A DNA stretch of 64,000 nucleotides from positions 496,001 to 560,000 of the forward strand of contig NZ_JAOVZO020000003.1 in the NCBI RefSeq assembly GCF_025717065.2, written 5' to 3'. The position numbers were made by a program, and so were the translations under genes. Below, one piece after another: positions 16,646 to 25,839 of the stretch. The stretch comes from Tahibacter soli. GTDB taxonomy: Bacteria > Pseudomonadota > Gammaproteobacteria > Xanthomonadales > Rhodanobacteraceae. Within the stretch, counting starts at the first letter, position 1; the number at the start of each line of letters is the position of its first letter. The notes below the pieces were generated by a model. That model had not been told where the DNA came from and ran no database searches. It saw only the letters and a list, made by a program, of their open reading frames with translations.

Positions 16646-17812
16646 ATGCCGATTTCCCAGTTCAACCACATCCGCCTGCTGCGCTACGCGGGGCTGTTCA
16701 CGTATCTGTGCGTCGGCGTGCCGCTGTTGCGCTACAACACGCTGCTCGACGAGATGTTCGAACGGCAGCGGCCGCCGGCCTATCTCGTCTACTGGCTGCT
16801 GTGCTACCTCGTGTTCGGCGTCGTCTACTGGCTCCTGACGCACCGCCTGGGCAGCGCGCGCGTGTCGCCGCTGAAGATCGCGCTGCTCGCGGTCGTCGTC
16901 GCGGCGGCCGTCGCGGTCGGCTGGTTCAGCCAGAGCGGCCTGTCGGCGCTGCTGCTGGTGGTCGTCGCGGGCCTCTTGCCGTGGATCTTGCCGCTGCGCG
17001 TCGCGATGATCTGGGCGATATTGCAAAATTATCTTTTGGTGCCCGGCTTCGCGAGCATTCCCGGCTGGACGGTGACCGAGGCGCTGCTGCAGGCGAGCAT
17101 GTACCTGGGCCTTTCGGTGATGACGTTCTTTACGTCGGTGGTCGCCAAGCAGCAGGCAGAGGCGCGCGACGAGCAGCGCCGGCTCAACTCCGAACTGCGC
17201 GCGACGCGCGCGCTCCTGGCCGAATCGAGCCGCATCGCCGAGCGCCTGCGCATCGCGCGCGAGCTGCACGATCTCGTCGGCCATCACCTCACCGCGCTGA
17301 GCCTCAATCTTGAAGTGGCGAGCCACCTCGTGCACCAGCCGGCCCAGGAACACGTGCGCAAGGCGCAGTCGGTCGCCAAGCTCTTGCTGACCGACGTGCG
17401 CGAAGTGGTCAGCCAGATGCGCGAGGACGACGCGATCGACCTCACGCAGGCGCTGCAGACGCTGATCGAGGGCGTGCCGCAGCTCGACATCCGGCTCGAA
17501 CTTCCGCCGCGCTTCTCGGTCGACGATCCGCGCCGCGCGCAGGTGCTCTTGCGTTGCGCGCAGGAGATCATCACCAATACTGTTCGCCATTCGGGCGCCG
17601 ACACCTTGTGGCTGCGCTTCGAACTGGCCGACGGCACAGCGGTCATCCGCTCGCGCGACGACGGTCGCGGCGCGGAAGGCCTCAAACCGGGCAACGGACT
17701 TTCCGGCATGCGCGAACGTCTTGCGCAGTTCGGCGGTCGCCTCGACATCAACACCGCACGGGACCAGGGGTTCGCACTGAACGCCTGGCTGCCGCTGGAG
17801 ACGACGACATGA
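16646..17812 (+). CDS. NarL-type sensor histidine kinase
   Basis: A 388-residue membrane kinase with about five to six N-terminal membrane helices (12-165), a short coiled segment, and a HisKA_3 dimerisation domain. RIARELHDLVGHH gives the phospho-acceptor His208. The ATPase has EIITNTVRHS and SGMRERLAQFGG. The topology resembles DesK-type thermosensors that monitor membrane state. Its stop overlaps the response-regulator start by ATGA. The signal sensed is unknown. A start four codons upstream (16634) is possible. Confidence 0.92.
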   Translation: MPISQFNHIRLLRYAGLFTYLCVGVPLLRYNTLLDEMFERQRPPAYLVYWLLCYLVFGVVYWLLTHRLGSARVSPLKIALLAVVVAAAVAVGWFSQSGLSALLLVVVAGLLPWILPLRVAMIWAILQNYLLVPGFASIPGWTVTEALLQASMYLGLSVMTFFTSVVAKQQAEARDEQRRLNSELRATRALLAESSRIAERLRIARELHDLVGHHLTALSLNLEVASHLVHQPAQEHVRKAQSVAKLLLTDVREVVSQMREDDAIDLTQALQTLIEGVPQLDIRLELPPRFSVDDPRRAQVLLRCAQEIITNTVRHSGADTLWLRFELADGTAVIRSRDDGRGAEGLKPGNGLSGMRERLAQFGGRLDINTARDQGFALNAWLPLETTT

Positions 17813-18450
17813 TTTCGGTTTTGCTGGTGGACGATCAAACGCTGGTGCGGCAGGGTATCCGGAGCCTGCTCGAGCTTTCCGACGACATCCGCGTGATCGC
17901 CGAGGCCGCCGACGGCGCGCAGGCGGTGCAGATGATTCCGCAGGCCAAGCCCGACGTCGTGCTGCTCGACCTGCGCATGCCCGGCATGAGCGGCATCGAC
18001 GTGCTCAACACCTTGTCGCAGAGCAACCAGCTGCCGGCGACGATCATCCTGACGACGTTCGACGACGACCAGCTCGTGCTGGCCGGACTGAAAGCCGGCG
18101 CGCGCGGCTATCTGCTCAAGGACGTCTCGCTCGACCAGCTCGTCGACGCGGTCAAGGCCGTCGCCGCGGGCGGATCGCTCGTCGCGCCGGTGGTGACGCA
18201 GCGTCTGCTGTCGGGCCTCGAGCGCATGCACAACGAGTTCGTCAGCCTCGACCGGCCCGATCCCCTGACCGAGCGCGAGACGGAAATCCTGCGCCTGATG
18301 GCCGGCGGCTACAGCAACAAGGAAATCGCCAATTCGCTCGGCGTCGCCGAGGGCACGGTGAAAAATCACGTGTCAAATATTCTTTCCAAGCTCGGCGTGC
18401 GCGACCGGACCCGCGCGGTGCTCAAGGCGTTCGAGCTCGGCATCGTCTGA
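17809..18450 (+). CDS. LuxR/NarL family response regulator
   Basis: A 213-residue regulator. The receiver domain carries the acidic pair DD at 8-9, phospho-acceptor Asp54 in LLDLRMPG, and the conserved Lys in LLKDVS. The C-terminal HTH has LTERETEILRLMAGGYSNKEIANSLGVAEGTVKNHV, the LuxR/NarL signature. It pairs with the overlapping histidine kinase and is a close relative of DesR-type regulators in layout. Targets are unknown; the nearest downstream gene is the SRPBCC protein. Confidence 0.94.
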   Translation: MISVLLVDDQTLVRQGIRSLLELSDDIRVIAEAADGAQAVQMIPQAKPDVVLLDLRMPGMSGIDVLNTLSQSNQLPATIILTTFDDDQLVLAGLKAGARGYLLKDVSLDQLVDAVKAVAAGGSLVAPVVTQRLLSGLERMHNEFVSLDRPDPLTERETEILRLMAGGYSNKEIANSLGVAEGTVKNHVSNILSKLGVRDRTRAVLKAFELGIV

Positions 18451-18824
18451 TCGACTTCTTCCAGGCGGGGCGCGTCGCGCCCCCGACGAAAGTCCGGCGT
18501 TGCCGCGATTGCGGACCCGCGCGGGCGCCCGGGCGCCGCGCGGACGAACGTTTTTCGCCCCCTTGCGGGTTTTGGTTGCGCATCAGCCACTTGGCGCCGC
18601 CGCGTCGGCGCCGTCGCGTTCCGCGGCGCCCCAAATAACGATCCGTTCAGGCCGTGGTAAGTGATAGCCAATGCCTTACGGAGCAAGTACCATGCGCGAC
18701 TCGGCGTCGCCTGTGCGCCGCGTCTGCGTGCGCGTCACGGGCGAGCTTTCTGATTCAGCCATCGATAGCGGCGACGGTCCGTCGGGCCGGCTTTGCGAAG
18801 AAGTAAGTCCTGGAGACATCTGGA
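18451..18824. other. Intergenic region with a terminator and leader of the SRPBCC gene
   Basis: A 374-base gap. The first part holds a probable terminator hairpin for the two-component operon. The rest is moderately AT-richer (around 18630-18680) and likely contains the promoter of the SRPBCC gene, but I could not pick convincing -35 and -10 boxes. A 49-codon open frame at 18692-18841 overlaps the next start and is not called. Confidence 0.5.
18517..18555 (+). terminator. Probable terminator after the two-component operon
   Basis: An imperfect GC stem (CCGCGCGG arm at 18517 pairing to 18543, one bulged G, short CCGG loop) followed seven bases later by TTTTT (18551-18555). The spacing from stem to T tract is longer than ideal. 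Confidence 0.45.
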
Positions 18825-20078
18825 ATGACGCGTATTCTTGAATTCATTGTCGCCGCGGTCATCGTGTTCGTGCTGGCGGTCGTTTTCGGCCTGCTGCTGC
18901 CGTCGCACGGGCACGTCGAACGTTCGATCGACGTGAGCCACAACATCCGCCACGTCAACGACATGCTGATGAATTTCCGCCGCTTCCCGGAATGGGGTGC
19001 GCTGCGCCTGATGGACCCGCGCACGCAGTTCACGCCGGAAGGCCCGGATTTCGGCGTCGGCGCGAAGCTCGGCTTCCGCAGCGCCGAAGAATCGATCGGC
19101 ACCGGCAGCTATGAAATCGTGTCGAACGAACCCGACTCCAAGATCGTGTGGAACATCACGAACGACTGGAAGGGCACGAACAAGGCCTACACGATCACGC
19201 TCGAGCCGCAGAAGAACGGCCGTATCGTCAAGGTCACCTGGGCCTACGACGTCGACTTCGGCAACGACCTGATCGCGCGCTATTCCGGCCTGTACCTGCA
19301 CGGCGCGCCGGACCGCCAGATCCAGGCCAACCTCGGCAGCCTGCAGTCGCAGCTCGCGGTGATCCCGAACGTCGACTACACCCAGACCGACATCTTCATC
19401 GCCGACGTCGCCGCGCAGCCCGCGCTCGTCGTGCAGACCACGTCGCCGCGTTCGCTCGACGAGGTCGACTTCGCCACGTCCAAGGCGATGGAAGAAATGC
19501 AGGCGTACATGAAGAAGAACGGCCTGACCGCCGCCGGCCCGCGCAGCGTCGTGACGGTCGAGTGGGGCGACGAGAACTACACCTTCGACGTCGTGCAGCC
19601 GATCGACAAGGGCACCCTGACGATCGACAAGAAGGACTACACGATCGGACCGGCCGTGCCGCCGCCGGCCACGCCCGAACCGGAGATCGCGCCGGCCGAA
19701 GGCAGCGCGCCGCCGCCGCCGCCGCCGGAACTCAAGCCCGGCGAGCTCGACAAGAAGGGCAACCTCATCGTCGCCGGCAACATCCGCGCGCGCACCACGT
19801 ACGCCGGCAAGGCGCTCGTGACGACGTGGGTCGGCAGCCCGGCCGGCCTGCCGCTGATGCGTCTTGCGCTCAAGGCCTTCGCGCTGTCGCGCGGCTACAA
19901 GTTCAACGACAACGTCAACAAATACTACGACCAGCTGCTGACCGACCCGGCGACCACCGCGCAGGACGAGCAGCAGTTCAAGGTGTTCCTGCCGATCACC
20001 GACAACGTCGCGGCGAACGAACCGCCGCCGCAGCCGGCCGCCGAACAGGTGCCCGCCGCCGCCGGCGGCGCGCACTGA
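18825..20078 (+). CDS. Membrane-anchored SRPBCC / effector-binding-domain protein
   Basis: A 417-residue protein with an N-terminal membrane anchor (about 5-27). Next comes a polyketide-cyclase/SRPBCC-like domain (about 33-180) with FRRFPEWGALRLMDP and GVGAKLGFRS. A second half recalls GyrI-like effector-binding folds and is interrupted by a proline-rich run near residues 283-305. Such proteins bind hydrophobic ligands; the role is unknown. It ends before a strong terminator. The proline insert and Ala/Pro-rich tail suggest flexible linkers outside the membrane. Confidence 0.75.
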   Translation: MTRILEFIVAAVIVFVLAVVFGLLLPSHGHVERSIDVSHNIRHVNDMLMNFRRFPEWGALRLMDPRTQFTPEGPDFGVGAKLGFRSAEESIGTGSYEIVSNEPDSKIVWNITNDWKGTNKAYTITLEPQKNGRIVKVTWAYDVDFGNDLIARYSGLYLHGAPDRQIQANLGSLQSQLAVIPNVDYTQTDIFIADVAAQPALVVQTTSPRSLDEVDFATSKAMEEMQAYMKKNGLTAAGPRSVVTVEWGDENYTFDVVQPIDKGTLTIDKKDYTIGPAVPPPATPEPEIAPAEGSAPPPPPPELKPGELDKKGNLIVAGNIRARTTYAGKALVTTWVGSPAGLPLMRLALKAFALSRGYKFNDNVNKYYDQLLTDPATTAQDEQQFKVFLPITDNVAANEPPPQPAAEQVPAAAGGAH

Positions 20079-20099
20079 CGCGACGCCCCACGCGCATGG

Positions 20100-20129
20100 A
20101 AAAAACCCCCGCACCGCGGGGGTTTTTTT
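20100..20129 (+). terminator. Rho-independent terminator
   Basis: A perfect stem CCCCCGC / GCGGGGG with a 3-base loop, flanked by an A run before and TTTTTTT after (20123-20129). It ends the SRPBCC gene. Because of the A/T flanks it could also work on the opposite strand. Confidence 0.92.
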
Positions 20130-20370
20130 GCCCGAACGCCCGGGTTCGCGCAAACGCCGGAGTCCGGGAACTTATTCTTAACTTTGCTGTACATTCCGAC
20201 GCGCTCCCGTTCGCCCGCGCAAGGCCAGCCGCCTTGCGCCGCGCGTGGCGGGGTTCTCGCACCGGCCGCGGATCCGGCCGGTTTCAAACGTCGCCGTTCC
20301 TCGCCGCGCATGCTGTTGCAGCGCGCGCGGCGGAGCGGCTTGCACCTTAAGACGTACCGGTGAAGAGACG

Positions 20371-21309
20371 ATGATCGAAACCACACAACTGACGAAGCGC
20401 TACGGCAACCTGACTGCCGTCGACGGCATTTCGTTCAAGGTCGAGCCGGGGCAGGTGCTCGGCTTTCTCGGCCCGAACGGCGCCGGCAAATCCACCACGA
20501 TGAAGATGATCGCGGGCTTTCTCGCGCCGACCTCCGGCGGCGCGAAGGTCTGCGGCTACGACGTCGAGAGCCAGCCGATCGAAGCGAAGCGCTCGCTCGG
20601 CTACCTGCCGGAAGGCGCGCCGAGCTACGGCGAAATGACGCCGCGCGCGTTCCTCGAATTCATCGCCGACGTGCGCGGCATCGCCGGCGACGCGCGCAAG
20701 CGGCGCCTCGACGACGTGATCGGACGCCTGCAGCTCGAAGGCGTGCTCGCGCAGCCGATCGACACGCTGTCGAAAGGCTTCAAGCGGCGCGTCGGACTCG
20801 CACAGGCGATCCTGCACGATCCGCCGGTGCTGATTCTCGACGAGCCGACCGACGGCCTCGATCCGAACCAGAAGCACGAAGTGCGCGCGCTGATCAACGC
20901 GATGTCGCACGACAAGATCATCGTCATCTCCACGCACATCCTCGAAGAAGTGCACGCGGTGTGCACGCGCGCGGTGATCATCGCCGGCGGCAAGCTGCTC
21001 GCCGACGCGACGCCGGCCGAACTCGAAACGCGCTCGCGCTACCACGGGGCCGTGTCGCTCACGGCGACGAACACCGGCGAGGCGCGCGCCGCGCTCGCGC
21101 GCGTGGCCGACATCGAGTCGATCGAGATCGACCCGCAGGATCACCGCATCACCGCGTTTCCGAAGAAGGGCCGGGCGATCTTCGTCGCGGTCAGCGACGC
21201 GCTCAAGGCGCAGAACGTGACGGTCAGCGAACTGGCGCTCGAAGCGGGCCGCCTCGACGAAGTGTTCCGCACCATCACGCAGCCGCAGATCAAGGGAGGC
21301 CGCGCATGA
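20371..21309 (+). CDS. Gld-type ABC transporter ATP-binding protein
   Basis: A 312-residue ATPase. Walker A GPNGAGKST is at about 36-44, the signature is LSKGFKRRVGLAQ, and Walker B is VLILDEPTDGLDPNQ. This LSKG signature and the extended C-terminal region are typical of the GldA/NosF/CcmA-like exporter class. It opens a four-gene operon with a permease (overlap ATGA), a GldG-like substrate protein and a DUF4340 protein. The preceding 240 bases contain an AT-rich stretch near 20170-20196 that may hold the promoter. Confidence 0.92.
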   Translation: MIETTQLTKRYGNLTAVDGISFKVEPGQVLGFLGPNGAGKSTTMKMIAGFLAPTSGGAKVCGYDVESQPIEAKRSLGYLPEGAPSYGEMTPRAFLEFIADVRGIAGDARKRRLDDVIGRLQLEGVLAQPIDTLSKGFKRRVGLAQAILHDPPVLILDEPTDGLDPNQKHEVRALINAMSHDKIIVISTHILEEVHAVCTRAVIIAGGKLLADATPAELETRSRYHGAVSLTATNTGEARAALARVADIESIEIDPQDHRITAFPKKGRAIFVAVSDALKAQNVTVSELALEAGRLDEVFRTITQPQIKGGRA

Positions 21310-22040
21310 ATCCGATCGCCACCGTGTTCCGGCGCGAACTGAAAGGCTATTTCGCGACGCCGGTCGCCTACGTGTTCATCGTGATCTTCCTGATACTCGC
21401 CGGTTCGCTGACGTTCTACTTCGGCGGCTTCTACGAACGTGGACAAGCGGATTTGTCGGCGTTCTTCATTTATCACCCGTGGCTGTACCTGTTCCTCGTG
21501 CCGGCGATCGCGATGCGTCTGTGGGCCGAGGAGCGCAAAAGCGGCACGATCGAGCTGCTGCTCACCCTGCCCATCACGATGTTCCAGGCCGTGCTCGCGA
21601 AGTTTCTCGCCGCGTGGGCGTTCGTCGGCATCGCGCTGGCGCTGACGTTTCCGATCTGGATCACCGTCAACTATCTCGGCGATCCCGACAACGGTGTGAT
21701 CTTCACCGGCTACGTCGGCAGCTTTCTGATGGCCGGCGCGTTCCTCGCGATCGGCTCGTGCCTGTCGGCCGCCACGCGCAACCAGGTGGTCGCGTTCATC
21801 CTGACCGTCGTTGCGTGTTTCCTGCTGCTGCTCGCGGGCTTTCCGCTCGTGCTCGGCTTCTTCCAGACGATCCTCCCCCAGGGCGTCGTCGACGCGATTT
21901 CCGGGCTGTCGCTCTACGCGCACTTCGACGCGATTTCCAAAGGCGTGCTCGACCTGCGCGACATCGTCTACTTCGTGCTCACGATCGGCGCCTGGCTGTA
22001 CGCGACCGCGATCGTGATCGATTTGAAGAAGGCCGACTAA
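21306..22040 (+). CDS. Gld-type ABC transporter permease
   Basis: A 244-residue ABC-2 permease with six membrane helices. The N-terminal FRRELKGYFATPVAYVFIVIFL and the segment EERKSGTIELLLTLPI mark the GldF-like subgroup of ABC-2 exporters. Its start overlaps the ATPase stop. In gliding Bacteroidetes the related GldAFG set is linked to motility, but in proteobacteria the role is unknown, so I do not infer gliding. It likely forms a complex with the next gene product. Confidence 0.9.
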   Translation: MNPIATVFRRELKGYFATPVAYVFIVIFLILAGSLTFYFGGFYERGQADLSAFFIYHPWLYLFLVPAIAMRLWAEERKSGTIELLLTLPITMFQAVLAKFLAAWAFVGIALALTFPIWITVNYLGDPDNGVIFTGYVGSFLMAGAFLAIGSCLSAATRNQVVAFILTVVACFLLLLAGFPLVLGFFQTILPQGVVDAISGLSLYAHFDAISKGVLDLRDIVYFVLTIGAWLYATAIVIDLKKAD

Positions 22041-22051
22041 GGAGCGCTCCC

Positions 22052-23899
22052 ATGGCATTGAACCGCAAAACCCTGACCGGCAGCGCCCTCTTCATCCTCG
22101 CCCTGCTGTTCGTCGCCGTCCTGCTCGTGAGCAACGCGCTCTTGCGCGGCGCGCGCGTGGATCTCACGCAGAACCGGCTGTACACGCTGTCGGAAGGCAC
22201 GCGCAACATCCTCACCAAGCTCGACGAGCCGGTAAACCTGTACTTGTACTATTCCGACAAGGCGACGCAGAACCTGCCGCAGCTGCGCGCGTACTACCAG
22301 CGCGTGCGCGAACTGCTCGAGGAAATGGCCGCGCGTTCGAACGGCAACCTGCGCCTGTCGGTGATCGACCCGCTGCCGTTCTCCGAAGAGGAAGACGCCG
22401 CCGCCGGCTACGGCCTGCAGGCCGTGCCGATCGACGCGAACGGCGAGAAGGCGTTCTTCGGACTCGCCGGCACCAACTCGACCAAGGGCCAGGCGATCAT
22501 TCCGTTCTTCCGCCCGGACAAGGAAGCGTTCCTCGAGTACGACATCGCCAAGCTCGTGCACGACCTCAACACGACGAAGAAACCCGCGATCGGCCTGTTG
22601 TCGAGCCTGCCGCTGGCCGCCGGCTTCGATCCGGCCACGCGCCAGATGCGCGAGCCCTGGGCCGTGTACCAGGAACTGTCGCAGCTGTTCGAGGTGCGAG
22701 CGTTGAACGCGGCGCAGCTCAAATCGATCGACAAGGACATCGACGTCCTCATCGTCGTGCAGCCGAAGGATCTCTCCGACGACGCGCAGTACGCGCTCGA
22801 CCAGTTCGTGCTGCGCGGCGGCCATCTCATGGTGTTCGTCGACCCGAGCGCGGAGCTGGACGATTCGGGCGCCGATCCGCAGAACCCGCAAGCCGCGATG
22901 ATGGCCGACAAATCGTCCGACCTGCCGAAACTGTTCAAGGCGTGGGGCGTCGACTACGCGCGCGACAAGGTCGTGCTCGACCGCGCGCGCGCGCTGCAGA
23001 TCAGCGGCCCGGACGGCGCGCCGGTGCGTCATCCGGGCATCCTCGGACTGACCAAGGCCGACCTCAGCCGCGACGACGTCATCACCGCGAATCTCGAGAC
23101 GATCAACGTATCGAGCGCGGGCTATTTCGAGCTCGCGAAGGAGTCGACCGCCAAGCTCGTGCCGTTGATCCAGTCGAGCACCGATTCGGCGACCACCGGC
23201 GCCGACCGGCTCAAGTTCATGCCCGATCCGGCGACGCTGCTCAACGGCTTTGCGCCGACCGGCACGCCGTTCGTCGTCGCCGGCAGGCTCGAGGGCAAGT
23301 TCAAGACCGCGTTCCCGGAACGCAAGGACGAGGGGCATCTCGCCGAGGCGAAGGAAGCGAACGCGATCCTGCTCGTCGCCGACACCGACGTGCTGTCCGA
23401 TCGACTGTGGGCACAGTCGACGAATTTCATGGGGCAGCGCCTCCTGACCGCGTTCGCGAACAACGGCGATCTCTTCATCAACGCCGTGGACAACCTCACC
23501 GGCGACACCGATCTGATCTCGATCCGCGGTCGCGCGACGTCGCAGCGGCCGTTCACGAAGGTCGAAGAGCTCAAGCGCTCGGCCGACATCGCGATGCGTT
23601 CGCAGGAGCAGAAGCTGCAGGGCGAACTGTCCGAGACCGAGCGCAAGCTGACCGAGCTGCAGAGCGCCAAGAGCCAGGACCAGCAGATGGTGCTCAGCCC
23701 CGAGCAGAAGGCCGAACTCGACAAGTTCATGAAGCGCAAAGTGGAAATCCGCAAGGAACTGCGCGAAGTGCGGCGGCGGCTCGACGCCGACATCGAGTCG
23801 CTCGGCACGCGGCTGAAGTTCTACAACATCCTCCTGATCCCGATCCTGCTCGTCCTCGGCGCGCTCGGTTTCGCGGCATGGAAGCGGCGCGCGGCCTGA
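22052..23899 (+). CDS. GldG-like ABC-type auxiliary transport protein
   Basis: A 615-residue protein with one N-terminal helix (about 10-30), a long exported region, and one C-terminal helix (about 588-608) ending KRRAA. RVDLTQNRLYTLSEGTRNIL and the central IDVLIVVQPKDLSDDAQYALDQFVLRGG are the GldG hallmarks. A coiled coil of about 100 residues precedes the last helix. It sits 11 bases after the permease with GGAG upstream. It is probably the periplasmic partner of the exporter. Confidence 0.9.
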   Translation: MALNRKTLTGSALFILALLFVAVLLVSNALLRGARVDLTQNRLYTLSEGTRNILTKLDEPVNLYLYYSDKATQNLPQLRAYYQRVRELLEEMAARSNGNLRLSVIDPLPFSEEEDAAAGYGLQAVPIDANGEKAFFGLAGTNSTKGQAIIPFFRPDKEAFLEYDIAKLVHDLNTTKKPAIGLLSSLPLAAGFDPATRQMREPWAVYQELSQLFEVRALNAAQLKSIDKDIDVLIVVQPKDLSDDAQYALDQFVLRGGHLMVFVDPSAELDDSGADPQNPQAAMMADKSSDLPKLFKAWGVDYARDKVVLDRARALQISGPDGAPVRHPGILGLTKADLSRDDVITANLETINVSSAGYFELAKESTAKLVPLIQSSTDSATTGADRLKFMPDPATLLNGFAPTGTPFVVAGRLEGKFKTAFPERKDEGHLAEAKEANAILLVADTDVLSDRLWAQSTNFMGQRLLTAFANNGDLFINAVDNLTGDTDLISIRGRATSQRPFTKVEELKRSADIAMRSQEQKLQGELSETERKLTELQSAKSQDQQMVLSPEQKAELDKFMKRKVEIRKELREVRRRLDADIESLGTRLKFYNILLIPILLVLGALGFAAWKRRAA

Positions 23900-23915
23900 C
23901 GCGCAAGGAGCACTC

Positions 23916-25115
23916 ATGAATCACATGAACCAGAAAACCGTTCTCGGCCTCGGTGTGGCGGCCCTCGCCGCGATCGCGATCGCCGCGGCGATCACCAGCG
24001 CGCGCAAGCCGGCGAGCGAAGCGACGCGCCCGGCCGACGCCTACGCGCTGCCGGAACTGCGCGATCATCTGAACGACGTGAAATCGCTGAGCGTGACCGG
24101 TGCGGGCAACCAGCTCGTCGTCACGGTCGAGAAGGGCGACAAGGGCTGGACGGTCAAGGAGCGCGGCGGCTACGCGGCCGACGTCGGCAAGGTGCGCGAG
24201 TACCTCACCAAGCTGTCCGAGGCGAAGCTCGTCGAGGCCAAGACGTCGAACGACAAGCGCTACGACGACCTCGGCGTCGGCGACGTCGGCGAGGCGGGCG
24301 CGAAGGGCATGCTCGTCGCGCTCGACGGGCTCGGCAAGCCGGTGCAGCTGATCGTCGGTTCGATCGCCACGCGCGGCGACGCGACGTTCGTGCGTCGCGC
24401 CGGCGACAAGCAGAGCTGGCTGGCGCGCGGCGCGCTCGTGCCGGACAAGAACACCGCGATGTGGCTGGCGAAGACGATCGCCGACGTGCCGGCGACGCGC
24501 GTGAAGGAAGTGACCCTGACGCGTCCGGACGGCAAGCGGCTGCGCGTGTACAAGGACGGGGAGGGCGACGCGAACTTCAAGGTGGCCGACGTGCCGAAAG
24601 GCCGCGAGCTGTCGTCGGAGTTCGCCGCGAACAGCGTCGGCACGACGCTCGCGGGGCTCAACCTCGAAGACGTGACGCCCGCCGCCCAGGCCGCACCGCC
24701 CGCAGACGGCAAAGTGAACAAGGCGAGTTTTGTCACATTCGACGGCGTGAGCGTCGCGATCGAGGCGTGGAAGGACGGCGAGAAGCACTACGCGCGCATC
24801 GTGCCGTCGTTCGACGCGGCCGCGGCGGACGCCGCGATCGCCGCGGCGCAGGCGAAAGCGAAGGCCGAGTTCGACGCAAAGCCCGCGCCGGCCGAGGGCG
24901 CTGCCAAGCCGGAGCCGCCGCTCGCGGTGTCCGACCCGGCCAGGGACAAGGAACAGCGGCTCAAGGCGCTCGGCGACGAAGTGGCGCAGATCAATGCACG
25001 CACCGAAGGCTGGACGATCGTGCTGCCGCAGTACAAGTTCGCCAATATCGACAAGTCGGTGGACGATCTGCTCAAGCCTTTGGAAGAGAAGAAGGCCGAG
25101 GCGAAGAAGAAGTAG
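23916..25115 (+). CDS. DUF4340 membrane-anchored protein of the Gld-type operon
   Basis: A 399-residue protein with an N-terminal helix (about 7-27) and an exported domain. RLRVYKDGEGDANFKVADVPKGRELSSEFAANSV and the earlier GWTVKERGGYAADVGKVREYL are characteristic of DUF4340, a family usually linked to GldG-like genes. An Ala-rich helical insert (about 300-350) and a Lys-rich tail (EEKKAEAKKK) follow. It is the last gene of the exporter operon, with a terminator just after it. The cargo is unknown. Confidence 0.88.
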   Translation: MNHMNQKTVLGLGVAALAAIAIAAAITSARKPASEATRPADAYALPELRDHLNDVKSLSVTGAGNQLVVTVEKGDKGWTVKERGGYAADVGKVREYLTKLSEAKLVEAKTSNDKRYDDLGVGDVGEAGAKGMLVALDGLGKPVQLIVGSIATRGDATFVRRAGDKQSWLARGALVPDKNTAMWLAKTIADVPATRVKEVTLTRPDGKRLRVYKDGEGDANFKVADVPKGRELSSEFAANSVGTTLAGLNLEDVTPAAQAAPPADGKVNKASFVTFDGVSVAIEAWKDGEKHYARIVPSFDAAAADAAIAAAQAKAKAEFDAKPAPAEGAAKPEPPLAVSDPARDKEQRLKALGDEVAQINARTEGWTIVLPQYKFANIDKSVDDLLKPLEEKKAEAKKK

Positions 25116-25123
25116 TCGCACGG

Positions 25124-25153
25124 GCGGGCGCCGTACCTGCGGCGCCCGCTTTT
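25124..25153 (+). terminator. Rho-independent terminator
   Basis: A 10-bp stem (GCGGGCGCCG at 25124-25133 with 25140-25149), six-base loop and TTTT tail, 8 bases after the DUF4340 stop. It ends the exporter operon. Confidence 0.88.
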
Positions 25154-25184
25154 GTCCTGCCTGCTTTTTGCTCGCTTTTTTGCT

Positions 25185-25270
25185 CGTCATTCCAGCGCAA
25201 GCTGGAATCCAGCTTCTGACTTTGTAGGCCGAAGAGCAAAGGCTGGATTCCAGCTTGCGCTGGAATGACG
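25185..25270. repeat. REPIN-type repeat, family B (perfect 29-bp inverted repeat)
   Basis: Two perfect 29-bp arms (25185-25213 and 25242-25270) face each other across a 28-base spacer. Each arm contains its own smaller hairpin (ATTCCAGC and GCTGGAAT around a GCAA loop). The layout is that of a REPIN: two REP-like units in inverted orientation. The arms bear CGTCATTCC ends seen in many proteobacterial repeats. It ends 20 bases before the DUF423 start. Confidence 0.85.
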
Positions 25271-25290
25271 GCAATGGGAGACATCGCGTC

Positions 25291-25668
25291 ATGTTCGAAT
25301 CGCCACATAAGACGCTCGGCGCCATCGCCGCCATGCTCGGCGCCATCGCCGTCGCCCTCGGCGCCTTCGGCGCGCACGCCTTGCGCGGCACGCTCGACCC
25401 CGCCGCGCTCGCGATCTGGCAGACGGCCGTCAGTTATCTGTTCTGGCACGTGCTCGCCGCGCTCGCCGCGCTGCATGCGGGCGACGCGGCGAAGGCCGCC
25501 CGCATCGCCGCCGCGCTGCTCCTCGCCGGCGCGATCGTCTTCAGCGGATCGCTGTTCGCGCTCGCGCTCGGTGCGCCGCGTTGGTTCGGCGCGATCACGC
25601 CGGTCGGCGGCACGCTGCTCATTGCAGGCTGGATCGCGCTCGCGGCGCATTATCTGCGACGCGCATAA
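25291..25668 (+). CDS. DUF423 small membrane protein
   Basis: A 125-residue protein with four membrane helices. AIAVALGAFGAHALRG near residue 20 and WQTAVSYLFWHVLAAL are the DUF423/YwdK (TMEM256-related) signature. Function is unknown. The ATG at 25291 follows GGGAG; upstream in-frame codons run into the family B repeat and are not part of the gene. The length is typical. Confidence 0.9.
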   Translation: MFESPHKTLGAIAAMLGAIAVALGAFGAHALRGTLDPAALAIWQTAVSYLFWHVLAALAALHAGDAAKAARIAAALLLAGAIVFSGSLFALALGAPRWFGAITPVGGTLLIAGWIALAAHYLRRA

Positions 25669-25839
25669 AGGCGTTATCGGATTATCGAATCGCGTTCGCC
25701 GCCGATCACGCAAAAAGACGGCGTTTAAAGCGCTTTCGCCGGTACTTTCGTCCTATCCCGAATTCCTTTCCGTACGGGTATAGAATCCCGTTACGCCGCA
25801 ACTCCAATTACATAAGCGGCTCAATCAGGAGGGAATATC

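Noticed and set aside
18692-18841. 49-codon open frame with GGAG upstream, overlapping the SRPBCC start
   Set aside because: No homology pattern, mixed composition and overlap with a well-placed gene. It could be a leader peptide, but the sequence alone does not support calling it.
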